Positions 5,914 through 12,299 of a stretch of 13,563 nucleotides of DNA are shown in pieces (the stretch's first letter is position 1; each line of letters starts with the position of its first letter). Below the pieces are notes generated by a model. That model was given only the letters and a program-made list of their open reading frames with translations. It had not been told where the DNA came from and ran no database searches. A program made the translations under genes and the position numbers. This DNA is from Nitrososphaerales archaeon. Lineage in GTDB: Archaea > Thermoproteota > Nitrososphaeria > Nitrososphaerales > Gagatemarchaeaceae. The DNA lies in NCBI GenBank assembly GCA_030040055.1, contig JASHUK010000112.1:1-13563 (forward strand). The letters run 5' to 3'.

Positions 5914-7306
5914 CTCCCCCTCTGAGCTTTTCAATCACAGTGACTGCTAGCACCTGGAGTGTCCACGCTCCCATCTTGGTGGGCTTCGGAGAAACCCCTG
6001 TTATTCTGAGTCTCTCTCCCGGCTGGACGCCGAGGACCTTCGATGAGAGCTCCCTCCAACCGACCAATCTCGCCTCACCGGTGTCGTCGCCGACCACCAA
6101 CTCGCCCATCTTCACCGCCGTCCCGTCACGAAGTCGCACGTCCTCGGCGCTTCCGTGGGACAGGGCTATCACCTCCATCATTATCTGCCGGTTCTCGTCC
6201 CTCGCGTCGACCACCTTCGTCGCAAGCGCTCCAAACTCAGGGAAGTCTCCTTCCGCCTTCGATATCGACCCCGGGGAAGTGCACATCATCCTGCCGGCGG
6301 CCTCGCTATCAGCTGACACAACGACCGCCTCTCCTACGGCTGGGGTCTCTCCGTTCTCCTTCACCTCTATCGCCCTGACCCTCTTGTCCCTCCCAACAGC
6401 TATGACGAGCCTTCCCCCAGGGATTTCTGACACGGCGGCCACCCTCAGCTCAACCGGCACACCCCCCTTTCTTACGACGAAGCACGTCCCTGCGTCGCCA
6501 TGAAGCTCGAACTCTCCACTCGTGGAGCGCCGCGACCTCAAATTCGTCACCATTACCGTCTGGCCGCGACTCAATGCCGGGCGGCTCGAAGGCGTCCATA
6601 CGACTATCCTAGCGCGGGTCCCGTCGCCAGCCGCCTCGAACTGGAACATGGACCCCTTCGACCCGTCAGCCCTGGTGAACTCAGAGTACCTCGGCTCCGA
6701 GTCTACCACGCAACTGACAGCCACGTATTGCTTCTCCTCGGAGATTCTCGTCAGCTTCTCAGTGACCTTTTCAAGCGGTTCGAGCTTCGAAGCGACATCC
6801 GTGTCGGCCAGGACCTCGAGCCTTCCCCTCTTCCCGAGGTTCAGGTTCGGCTTGCCGTCTAGCCCCTGCTTGACGTAGGAGCTCACTACCCTTACGGGGG
6901 CACCCATCATTATGCCCATCTTCTCCGCCTGCCCTGCCTGCTCGTCCCAGACCGTGAGGCGGACCGTCTGTCTCCCGTCAAAAAGGGTCAGCCTCCTATA
7001 CGCCCCTTCCACCCCATCTTTCTTCCGCCTGTAGGTGGCGGGAGGATAGACTGCTAGCACCCTGGCCACAACTGTGATGTCGTTCGCACCTATGTAGAGA
7101 TCATTGATTGACATGTCTGCTGACGGTGGGGACTGCTGCAGGCTGACTCCCAGCTCCCCTGCGACCAAGAAGAGCGCCCCCTGGTCTGTCAGGTATCCCG
7201 CGCCGACCACCTCTTTCTTCTGACGTATCCTGAGGTCCAGCTCCTCTCTGCTGAGCTCGGGCCGGTTCTTGAGAAGCTCGCCTACTAGGGTTTCGTAGTC
7301 ATGCAT
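5903..7306 (-). CDS. Replication protein A-like single-stranded DNA-binding protein
   Basis: A 467-residue archaeal RPA. The N-terminal helical segment (about 5-55, LLKNRPELSREELDLRI, then GAGYLTDQGALFLVAGELG) is the usual lead-in of archaeal RPA large subunits. Four OB folds follow by eye: about 66-167 (DLYIGANDITVVARVLAVYP ... TVRLTVWDEQ), 181-278 (FQFEAAGDG ... RARIVVW), 284-344 (shorter, more diverged) and 359-459 (GELVVGDDTGEARLVGW). No Cys4 zinc finger is present, unlike many eukaryotic and euryarchaeal large subunits. It binds single-stranded DNA in replication, recombination and repair. The start ATG lies 2 nt after the stop of the aminotransferase gene, so it is the last gene of the alba operon; CAGGG upstream may serve as a weak ribosome-binding site. 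Confidence 0.92.
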   Translation of the reverse strand: MHDYETLVGELLKNRPELSREELDLRIRQKKEVVGAGYLTDQGALFLVAGELGVSLQQSPPSADMSINDLYIGANDITVVARVLAVYPPATYRRKKDGVEGAYRRLTLFDGRQTVRLTVWDEQAGQAEKMGIMMGAPVRVVSSYVKQGLDGKPNLNLGKRGRLEVLADTDVASKLEPLEKVTEKLTRISEEKQYVAVSCVVDSEPRYSEFTRADGSKGSMFQFEAAGDGTRARIVVWTPSSRPALSRGQTVMVTNLRSRRSTSGEFELHGDAGTCFVVRKGGVPVELRVAAVSEIPGGRLVIAVGRDKRVRAIEVKENGETPAVGEAVVVSADSEAAGRMMCTSPGSISKAEGDFPEFGALATKVVDARDENRQIMMEVIALSHGSAEDVRLRDGTAVKMGELVVGDDTGEARLVGWRELSSKVLGVQPGERLRITGVSPKPTKMGAWTLQVLAVTVIEKLRGGARS

Positions 7307-7308
7307 GG

Positions 7309-8661
7309 CTAGGCCCTGACGACCATCGAGTTGACCGCGGCGATCTGGTCTTCCAGGATGTCGAGCCCTTCATCCAACTCTTCCTGTGTCGTGGTCAGGG
7401 GCGGTACGATCCTGATGGTGTTCCTGCCCGCCGTGATGGCGAGAAGACCCCCCTTGAAACACCCGTTGATTATCTCCTTGGCCTCCTTCTCGCCGCGCTC
7501 CTTCGTCTTCTTGCTCCTGACTATCTCGACCCCGATGAAGAGTCCCTTGCCCCTAACGTCCCCCACGATCTCATACTTCTCTTTCATCTCGAGGAGTCTC
7601 TTCATGGCCGTCGCTCCAAGCTTCCTCGCACTCTCAAGCAGATGCTCCGACTTCATAACCTCCAACGTCGCCAGCGCCGCCTCGACCGCGACTGGATTCG
7701 CCCCGAACGTCGAAGCATGCTGGCCCGGCTTCCAACTCTTCATTATGCTAGCGCTCGCCACCGTGGCGCTCAGGGGGAGACCGGACGCTATGCCCTTCGC
7801 GAGGGTCACCACGTCGGGGACGACCCCGAAGTTCTCGATTCCGAGGAACTTGCCGGTCCTTCCCATCCCTGTCTGGATTTCATCGCAGACGAACACCACT
7901 CCCTCTTTCCGCATGAACTCCATCCTTCTGAAGTAGTCCGGAGGCGGGATGACGTATCCCCCCTCTCCTTGGACGGGCTCGAAGAAGTAAGCCGCGACCT
8001 CGTCGATCGGGACGAACTTCTCGAGGTATTGCTCCTTGAAGTAGTCGATGCAGTAGTAGTCGCACTCAGGGAACGTCTGCTTCCAGGGGCACCTGTAGCA
8101 ATAGGGGAATGGGAAGTGGACGGCGTCTGGAACAAGAGGGATCGACCCTTTCCTCTGAATTGGCTTGCTGGCTGTCAGGCTCAGGGCCCCCATGGTCCTC
8201 CCGTGGAATGCCCCGGAGTGTGCCAGGAATATCGGCCGTTTCGTGTAGTTCCGCGTCAGCTTCATCGCCGCCTCTATCGCCTCGGCGCCACTGTTGCCGT
8301 AGTAGACCATCTTCTCGAAGCTCCCCGGAACCAGTGACACTAGCTGTTCAGACAGGTCGACCAGGTTCTTGTAGTAGAAGTCGGTATACGAAAAGTGGAT
8401 GAACTTGTTAGCCTGTCGCTCTATCGCCTCCACGACCTTCGGGTGCGTCGACCCGGTGGCGAGGACCGCTATCCCCGCAGCGAAGTCGATGAATTGGTTC
8501 CCGTCGACGTCCCTGACAAGCGAGCCGTGAGCCGACTCAACGACGAGAGGATAGAACCTCGAAATCGAGGGAGAGACGTACTTCTGCGTCTTGCTCACTA
8601 CGGCGGCCGCCCTCTTCCCGGGAAGGGGCGTATTGACCTTGGCTAGCTTCTTGCTTCCCAC
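7309..8661 (-). CDS. Class III PLP aminotransferase (4-aminobutyrate/ornithine type)
   Basis: A 450-residue fold-type I PLP enzyme. Seen motifs: GNSGAEA at 122-128 for the cofactor phosphate, FHGRTMGALSLTASKP at 152-167, EPVQGEGGY at 228-236, D260 in CDEIQTGMGRTG for the pyridine nitrogen, and Schiff-base lysine K289 in TLAKGIASGLPLSA. A cysteine-rich insert C188-x2-C191, C200, C204 within PFPYCYRCPWKQTFPECDYY is shared by archaeal GabT-like enzymes, several of which (in Thermococcales) turned out to be ornithine aminotransferases or amino-acid racemases. It would move an amino group from 4-aminobutyrate, ornithine or similar to 2-oxoglutarate, so the exact substrate is open. The start is GTG 8661 with AGGGT upstream, 39 nt after alba. 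Its place between alba and RPA has no obvious metabolic reason. Confidence 0.92.
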   Translation of the reverse strand: MGSKKLAKVNTPLPGKRAAAVVSKTQKYVSPSISRFYPLVVESAHGSLVRDVDGNQFIDFAAGIAVLATGSTHPKVVEAIERQANKFIHFSYTDFYYKNLVDLSEQLVSLVPGSFEKMVYYGNSGAEAIEAAMKLTRNYTKRPIFLAHSGAFHGRTMGALSLTASKPIQRKGSIPLVPDAVHFPFPYCYRCPWKQTFPECDYYCIDYFKEQYLEKFVPIDEVAAYFFEPVQGEGGYVIPPPDYFRRMEFMRKEGVVFVCDEIQTGMGRTGKFLGIENFGVVPDVVTLAKGIASGLPLSATVASASIMKSWKPGQHASTFGANPVAVEAALATLEVMKSEHLLESARKLGATAMKRLLEMKEKYEIVGDVRGKGLFIGVEIVRSKKTKERGEKEAKEIINGCFKGGLLAITAGRNTIRIVPPLTTTQEELDEGLDILEDQIAAVNSMVVRA

Positions 8662-8700
8662 GAGAACCCTGACCCTGTCCGCGGAGTCGCGCTAAAATAC

Positions 8701-8985
8701 TTACTGGGGTATCGACAACTCTATCTCAAGCACGGGGAGATTGAGTTGCCGACCGTCCCTGGAGATCACGTTCTCTCCGTCTATCGTGATGTTCGAAATC
8801 TGTACGTTGCTGATGAAGCGCTTCTTGAGAACCTGGGCGACGTCCACCGACATGTTGATGGCTTCCCCTCTGGCCCTGAGCACAACCTGCTTGGCACCCC
8901 CATTGAACATCGTTATGCAAGCCGTCACGTAGTTCAGAAGGGGCTTGGACTGGCCGACGATGACCGTCTTGCGCTCCTCAGACAT
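8701..8985 (-). CDS. albA: Alba, archaeal chromatin protein
   Basis: A 94-residue Alba (Sac10b) protein, of typical length. The signature VGQSKPLLNYV (10-20) corresponds to the IGKKPVMNYV DNA-binding loop. Of the lysine pair K16/K17 of Sulfolobus Alba only one is present (K14), and the loop is one residue longer. RARGEAI, VAQVLKKRF and the C-terminal RDGRQLNLPVLEIELSI follow the family pattern. It forms dimers that coat double-stranded DNA and also bind RNA. It has a good TATA box about 29 nt upstream of ATG, which points to a leaderless or nearly leaderless mRNA, and it is the first gene of an apparent alba-aminotransferase-RPA operon. Confidence 0.96.
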   Translation of the reverse strand: MSEERKTVIVGQSKPLLNYVTACITMFNGGAKQVVLRARGEAINMSVDVAQVLKKRFISNVQISNITIDGENVISRDGRQLNLPVLEIELSIPQ

Positions 8986-9010
8986 CCACTGTCAGTTCCC
9001 TACTTTCGAC

Positions 9011-9018
9011 CTATAAAG
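9011..9018 (-). promoter_or_regulatory. TATA box of alba
   Basis: The minus strand reads CTTTATAG, centred about 29 nt before the alba ATG, with a purine-rich stretch (GGCGAGA) just upstream in the BRE position. Transcription would start at or a few nt before the ATG. Confidence 0.75.
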
Positions 9019-9042
9019 TCTCGCCTTTTGCAATTCTTTCAA

Positions 9043-9090
9043 TCAGTGGTGGTCGCAACAGTCAGGACAGCAGCAACAGCAGCATTCCAT
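9043..9090 (-). CDS. Cys-rich 15-residue micro-peptide (metallothionein-like composition)
   Basis: The frame reads MECCCCCCPDCCDHH and then TGA. Eight of 15 residues are Cys (3-8, 11, 12) and the peptide ends in two His, with acidic residues between: a composition suited to binding soft metals or reacting with thiols. It is too short for automatic gene callers. Support for translation is the ribosome-binding site: GGAGGTGA at 9096-9103, a full eight-base complement to the archaeal 16S 3' end, 5 nt before the ATG. The ATG lies one base after the stop of the Cys-rich winged-helix gene, so the two are coupled. Function is inferred only. It could be a metal buffer, a partner of the regulator, or a Cys-codon leader controlling downstream expression. 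The Cys codons come from TGC/TGT repeats, so a chance repeat is not fully excluded. Confidence 0.6.
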   Translation of the reverse strand: MECCCCCCPDCCDHH

Positions 9091-9091
9091 G

Positions 9092-9361
9092 CTACTCACC
9101 TCCCTGACGACGGAGGCCTGGGACTTCACCTCTGACTTGTCTGCACGTATACCTTCCAGCCACCCTCTCGATCGCGCCGTGGTTTAGGAGCCGCTTGATA
9201 ATCCTCGACAGCACCTCTTGGTGAAGCTCCAGATTCCTCTTCATCAAAGAGAAGCTGACAGGTTCCTGGCTCTGACAGATGGTCATGCAGACCAGGGCTT
9301 CACGTTCAGTCAGGTCGATGCAACCATCTGTAGAGCAGGATCCGTTGGTACAACAGAGCAT
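9092..9361 (-). CDS. Winged-helix protein with Cys-rich N-terminus
   Basis: An 89-residue probable DNA-binding regulator. Residues about 16-73 form a winged helix: LTEREALVCMTICQ (helix 1), PVSFSLMKRNLEL (helix 2), HQEVLSRIIKRLLNHGAI (recognition helix) and ERVAGRYTC (wing). The first 14 residues carry four cysteines (C3, C4, C9, C14) and three more lie at C25, C29 and C73, enough for a metal or redox site. The best guess is a metal- or thiol-sensing repressor/activator of the ArsR/MarR-like kind. A TATA box sits about 28 nt before the ATG, so the mRNA is likely leaderless, while the following Cys-rich micro-ORF uses a strong ribosome-binding site. C-terminal residues 74-89 are basic and Gly-rich. 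The sensed signal cannot be read from sequence. Confidence 0.75.
   Translation of the reverse strand: MLCCTNGSCSTDGCIDLTEREALVCMTICQSQEPVSFSLMKRNLELHQEVLSRIIKRLLNHGAIERVAGRYTCRQVRGEVPGLRRQGGE
9096..9103 (-). promoter_or_regulatory. Strong ribosome-binding site for the Cys-rich micro-ORF
   Basis: GGAGGTGA on the minus strand, overlapping the last codons (Gly-Gly-Glu) of the winged-helix gene, 5 nt from the micro-ORF ATG. It is the best Shine-Dalgarno match I found in the window and is what makes the 15-codon frame credible. Confidence 0.75.
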
Positions 9362-9384
9362 TGTCGTTCTGAAGCCCGGCGATG

Positions 9385-9393
9385 CTATTTATT
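9385..9393 (-). promoter_or_regulatory. TATA box of the Cys-rich winged-helix gene
   Basis: The minus strand reads AATAAATAG, centred about 28 nt before the ATG at 9361, consistent with leaderless transcription. Confidence 0.7.
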
Positions 9394-9458
9394 GACTCAT
9401 TCCGAGATGGTCAAAACAACGGACTTGGCGGGCTGGCATGTCCACGCCACGCCACAGG

Positions 9459-9465
9459 ATATAAA
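9459..9465 (+). promoter_or_regulatory. TATA box of tRNA-Pro
   Basis: ATATAAA followed by CCGG, centred about 28 nt before the first acceptor base at 9490. With the divergent box at 9385-9393 it explains the 128-nt gap between the winged-helix gene and the tRNA. Confidence 0.8.
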
Positions 9466-9489
9466 CCGGATATGCCGACCTGAAGGCAA

Positions 9490-9608
9490 GGGGTCGTCGG
9501 CTAGACCCGGAACGAGGCTCGGCTCCTCGATCGTCGGGGGCTAATCTGGTCTAGGCTTTCAGCCTCGGGCGCTGAAGACCGCTGGTTCAAATCCGGCCGA
9601 CCCCACCA
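9490..9608 (+). tRNA. tRNA-Pro (anticodon CGG) with an intron between acceptor and D-arm
   Basis: The acceptor GGGGTCG (9490-9496) pairs with CGACCCC (9598-9604), discriminator A, and CCA is encoded (9606-9608), unlike the other tRNAs here. The anticodon stem TCAGC/GCTGA closes CTCGGGC (anticodon CGG, Pro codon CCG). The T-stem GCTGG/CCGGC closes TTCAAAT. The acceptor is separated from the D-arm by extra sequence. Removing about 40 nt (9498-9537) leaves 76 nt with D-stem GGCT/GGCT (two G-U pairs), loop AATCTGGTCTA and position 26 T, close to the archaeal tRNA-Pro pattern. Confidence 0.88.
9498..9537 (+). other. tRNA-Pro intron, about 40 nt (near position 8/9)
   Basis: Inferred from the 76-nt cloverleaf. 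Intron GGCT (9499-9502) can pair with exon GGCT (9539-9542) as a four-pair central helix with 3-nt bulges. Inside the intron, CGAGG/CCTCG (9513-9517, 9525-9529) forms a hairpin with GAC/GTC below it. A TCGTCGG direct repeat (9494-9500 and 9531-9537) makes an alternative 37-nt cut possible. Confidence 0.65.
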
Positions 9609-9647
9609 ACTAAACGCATTAAGCCGGCTTGAGGAGACTTTCGGCGT

Positions 9648-10748
9648 TTGGTCAGGGTAATAGGTCACTTAGATCTCGACTACTTCTACGCACAGGTGGA
9701 GGAAGTACAGAACCCCTCACTCAAGACAAGGCCCGTGGTAGTCTGCGTCTTTTCTGGTAGGACGGAAGACAGCGGTGTTGTCAGCACTTCGAACTACCAG
9801 GCGCGGGCGCTGGGTGTCAGGTCGGGCCTCCCGATTGTTACCGCCAAGAGAAGACTCGAGGGCCACAATCCGGCGGTAATCAGGATGGACCATGGAAAGT
9901 ACGAGGAAGTGTCTGCAAGGGTCATGGAGCTTGTTGGTGGCAAGGTGGACGCCTTCGAGAAGACTGGCATCGACGAGGCATTCTTCGATGTCACGGCGAT
10001 GTCAAAGGGGGACTATCAGGCTTCGATGCAGATCGCCCAGGAGCTGAAAGACACGATCCTCCACAGTGAGGGGTTGACCTCGTCGGTGGGCCTCGGAAGG
10101 AGCAAGGTGGTTGCCAAAGTGGCGTCAGACTTCGCGAAGCCCGACGGGTTGACCGTGGTGACTCCGGAGTCGACGCTGGACTTCCTAGGAGTCCTTCCAG
10201 TCACCAAGCTATACGGCGTCGGTCCCAAGACGACGACCATCCTCGAAGAGATGAAGGTGAGAACTGTCGCAGAACTGGCTCAGGCGGATCCGTCAGCCCT
10301 GGAGAGGCACTTCGGACGAAGGCTCTCCTCGTACCTCCTCGCGGCGGCCCGCGGTACGGACGAAGATCCGGTGGTTCCTAACCAAGAACCTACCCAGTTC
10401 AGCAGGATAGTGACTCTGAGACGCGACACGAGGGACACGACTGAGGCGCTCGGCCAAATGGCAGAAGCAGTCGCTTCAATCCAAGGCAAGCTAATCGGGT
10501 CCGGAAAGTCCTACAAGACGCTGTCTGTGATAGGGGTCTTGAGCGACCTTTCGGTGAAGACCAAAAGTAGGACACTCGAGCTGCCGGCCAGGGACGCCGC
10601 TGGGGTCCGCGATGATGCCCTCGTCCTACTGGAGGGTTTGCTCGCTGCGACGGACAAGAGCCTGCGAAGAGTTGGGATTCGGGTCTCCGAACTCACAGAC
10701 AGTGCAGACCAAAGCTCCTTATCCGACTTCCTGCCATCTGGCCAGTAG
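9648..10748 (+). CDS. dpo4: DNA polymerase IV, Y-family (Dpo4/DinB)
   Basis: A 366-residue translesion polymerase, close along its length to Sulfolobus Dpo4. Catalytic acids are D9 (HLDLDYFYAQVEE), D109 and E110 (GIDEAFFD); Y14 is the steric gate against ribonucleotides. The palm, fingers (PVVVCVFSGRTEDSGVVSTS), thumb with helix-hairpin-helix (LYGVGPKTTTILEEM, 188-202) and little finger (FSRIVTLRRDTRD, from 251) are all present. The C-terminus carries a PIP box, Q355-S-S-L-S-D-F-L362, for PCNA binding. It bypasses DNA lesions and abasic sites at low fidelity. The start is TTG 9648, chosen because the product then begins like Dpo4; GAGGAG lies about 12 nt upstream. It ends 5 nt before the SWIM gene, so the two form an operon. 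Confidence 0.97.
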   Translation: MVRVIGHLDLDYFYAQVEEVQNPSLKTRPVVVCVFSGRTEDSGVVSTSNYQARALGVRSGLPIVTAKRRLEGHNPAVIRMDHGKYEEVSARVMELVGGKVDAFEKTGIDEAFFDVTAMSKGDYQASMQIAQELKDTILHSEGLTSSVGLGRSKVVAKVASDFAKPDGLTVVTPESTLDFLGVLPVTKLYGVGPKTTTILEEMKVRTVAELAQADPSALERHFGRRLSSYLLAAARGTDEDPVVPNQEPTQFSRIVTLRRDTRDTTEALGQMAEAVASIQGKLIGSGKSYKTLSVIGVLSDLSVKTKSRTLELPARDAAGVRDDALVLLEGLLAATDKSLRRVGIRVSELTDSADQSSLSDFLPSGQ

Positions 10749-10753
10749 GTTTG

Positions 10754-11140
10754 ATGGGAACCAGTAGGTTGAGTCTGGTCAGCCAGGTCTCTGACCTGAA
10801 GGAACACGGCCGGAAGTTCGACAAGGCCGTGGACACAGTGCTCGCGGGTGGAGTCAAAGAGTGCCGCTTTCTTCCGAGCGGCCGCGCGCTGCACACCGTC
10901 GTCGGAACGCTGGGAGACGAGTTCATCGACCCAGCCAGGCCCTACTGTTCCTGCGGCCACTTCTTCTTCAGGGTCAAGGGTGGTCAAGACACCACCTGCT
11001 ACCACCTGCTCAGTTACGCAATTGCCTCCAGGACGAACAGAATCGACGTCATCAACTTCGACGACGAGGAGTACGGGCCTTACTTCGGGGCGGTCGTCAG
11101 AGACGTCTTCGAGGTCATAGACAGAAGCAGCGAGTTCTGA
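10754..11140 (+). CDS. SWIM zinc-finger protein
   Basis: A 128-residue protein with a SWIM domain: the pattern CxC-x(n)-CxH appears as CSCGHFFFRVKGGQDTTCYH in the second half. The part before it (GVKECRFLPSGRALHTVVG) is the usual beta-strand run leading into SWIM fingers. SWIM fingers bind DNA or protein; Sws1, the eukaryotic Shu-complex member that works with Rad51 paralogues, has this finger, and archaeal SWIM proteins have been tied to RadA paralogues. The start ATG 10754 is preceded by an in-frame TTG at 10751. It is 5 nt downstream of dpo4 on the same strand, so a role with damage tolerance or recombination is a reasonable inference. The acidic C-terminal half (INFDDEEYG ... FEVIDRSSEF) has no known motif. 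Confidence 0.85.
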   Translation: MGTSRLSLVSQVSDLKEHGRKFDKAVDTVLAGGVKECRFLPSGRALHTVVGTLGDEFIDPARPYCSCGHFFFRVKGGQDTTCYHLLSYAIASRTNRIDVINFDDEEYGPYFGAVVRDVFEVIDRSSEF

Positions 11141-11156
11141 AACCGCGCAGAAAGGT

Positions 11157-11162
11157 GATAAA
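11157..11162 (+). promoter_or_regulatory. TATA box of tRNA-Thr(TGT)
   Basis: GATAAA about 28 nt before the tRNA 5' end. A GGCCCC/GGGGCC inverted repeat lies between the box and the tRNA. Confidence 0.65.
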
Positions 11163-11187
11163 CCGATTGGGCCCCGCCGGGGGCCGT

Positions 11188-11261
11188 GCCACGGTAGCTC
11201 AGCCTGGTAGAGCACCTGCCTTGTAAGCAGGTGGTCGTGAGTCCAAATCTCACCCGTGGCT
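11188..11261 (+). tRNA. tRNA-Thr (anticodon TGT)
   Basis: A complete 74-nt cloverleaf without intron. The acceptor GCCACGG pairs with CCGTGGC, the D-stem is GCTC/GAGC, the anticodon stem CCTGC/GCAGG closes CTTGTAA (anticodon TGT), and the T-stem GTGAG/CTCAC closes TCCAAAT. The discriminator is T, and CCA is not encoded. It complements the GGT isoacceptor at 5424-5497, so two of the window's four tRNA genes read Thr codons. Confidence 0.97.
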
Positions 11262-11304
11262 TCCCTTCGACACCGACTAATACCATGACACGGCTGGGGA
11301 CAGG

Positions 11305-12120
11305 ATGGAGTATCGGACTCTTGGCAGGACAGGCGAAAAGGTCTCCACGATTGGCATGGGGACTTGGAGGATAGGCGCCGAAGGAGGCCATCTGAATCCT
11401 AGGGAAGTCGAGTCGCTTAGGCGAGGGTTCGAAATCGGGGTCAACCTAGTCGACACGGCCGAGATGTATTCCTCAGGAAACTCGGAGGCGACCGTAGGCG
11501 AGGCGCTGGAAGGCATGCGCGACAAGGTCTTCGTCGCAACGAAGGTGTCTCCATCCAACCTCGGGTACGACGATGTGGTTGCTGCGTGTGGCCGGAGCTT
11601 GCAGAGGCTTCGTGTCTCGCAGATCGACCTATACCAGGTCCACTGGCCAAATCCGCAGATTCCTATCAGAGAGACGATGAAGGCAATGGAGAAGCTGGCC
11701 GACCAGGGGAAGATCAGGCACATAGGCGTGAGCAACTTCAGCGTCGAACAAACTAGGGAAGCCATGGAGTCCCTTTCGAAGTATGAGCTCGCTTCGAATC
11801 AGGTCGAGTACTCTCTGACGAACCGCTCGGTCGAAACCAGCCTCATGCCCTTCTGTCGCAAGGAGAACGTCGCACTGATCGCATACAGCCCCCTGTCCAG
11901 AGGCAACATCCAGGATAGCCTCGTTCCCCGCTCCCTGGTAGAGAAGTATTCGATGACTTCAGCTCAGGTGACCCTGAACTGGCTGACAAGGGAAGAGGGC
12001 ACCTTCGCAATCCCCAAGTCGGCCCAGGCGAAGCACATAGAAGAGAACGCTTCCTCAGTCTCGGTCAGGTTCACCAGGCGGGAATATGACGAGATGACCG
12101 GAGGACTGGCTATTCACTAG
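11305..12120 (+). CDS. Aldo/keto reductase
   Basis: A 271-residue NAD(P)H-dependent oxidoreductase with a TIM-barrel fold. The catalytic tetrad is visible: D50 (NLVDTAEMY), Y55, K80 (VFVATKVSP) and H113 (DLYQVHWP). Nucleotide-binding elements follow: GVSNF, SNQVEYSL, AYSPLSRG and the C-terminal IPKSAQAKHIEENASS that holds the cofactor phosphate and adenine. It reduces aldehydes or ketones to alcohols; the substrate is not predictable. The start ATG 11305 has a weak TATA-like CTAATAC about 26 nt upstream, so the mRNA may be leaderless. It stands alone between tRNA-Thr and the convergent synthetase gene. Confidence 0.93.
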   Translation: MEYRTLGRTGEKVSTIGMGTWRIGAEGGHLNPREVESLRRGFEIGVNLVDTAEMYSSGNSEATVGEALEGMRDKVFVATKVSPSNLGYDDVVAACGRSLQRLRVSQIDLYQVHWPNPQIPIRETMKAMEKLADQGKIRHIGVSNFSVEQTREAMESLSKYELASNQVEYSLTNRSVETSLMPFCRKENVALIAYSPLSRGNIQDSLVPRSLVEKYSMTSAQVTLNWLTREEGTFAIPKSAQAKHIEENASSVSVRFTRREYDEMTGGLAIH

Positions 12121-12299
12121 GAAGAGGGACAAGGCAGTCCGAACATGTCTGATATGAAACTTCCAAGGAGTTTGTCGGGTCGATGACTCCGCCGCACCAG
12201 ACGCATCGCTGGGATGCTATTGCCGACTGCAACGGCAGGCGAAGTCGGCATTTCGCTATTTAAGCTACAGCGATAAACGTATTGACAATCTGCGTTTGT
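12121..12299. other. Convergent intergenic region with three nested hairpins
   Basis: 179 nt between two gene 3' ends. The half next to the synthetase stop holds three consecutive inverted repeats: TGCCGACT/AGTCGGCA (12221-12228 with 12243-12250), TCGCT/AGCGA (12253-12257 with 12269-12273) and GATAAACG/CGTTTGTC (12272-12279 with 12293-12300, one G-U pair). No U-rich run typical of archaeal terminators follows on either strand. It could be a termination structure, a small RNA or a regulatory element. The first half (12121-12220) shows nothing I can name. Confidence 0.4.

Noticed and set aside
7642..8337. A 231-codon plus-strand frame opposite the aminotransferase
   Set aside because: Shadow of a strongly supported gene, with no start signal and no family resemblance.
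9218..9544. A plus-strand frame across the winged-helix gene and into tRNA-Pro
   Set aside because: It is antisense to a gene with a good promoter and runs into a tRNA; no coding signs.
12145..12186. A 13-codon frame (MSDMKLPRSLSGR) in the convergent gap
   Set aside because: No ribosome-binding site or leaderless promoter at the right distance and no unusual composition.
12121..12220. Possible C/D box guide RNA
   Set aside because: A TGATATGA and a CGATGA occur, but properly spaced C, D', C' and D boxes do not.
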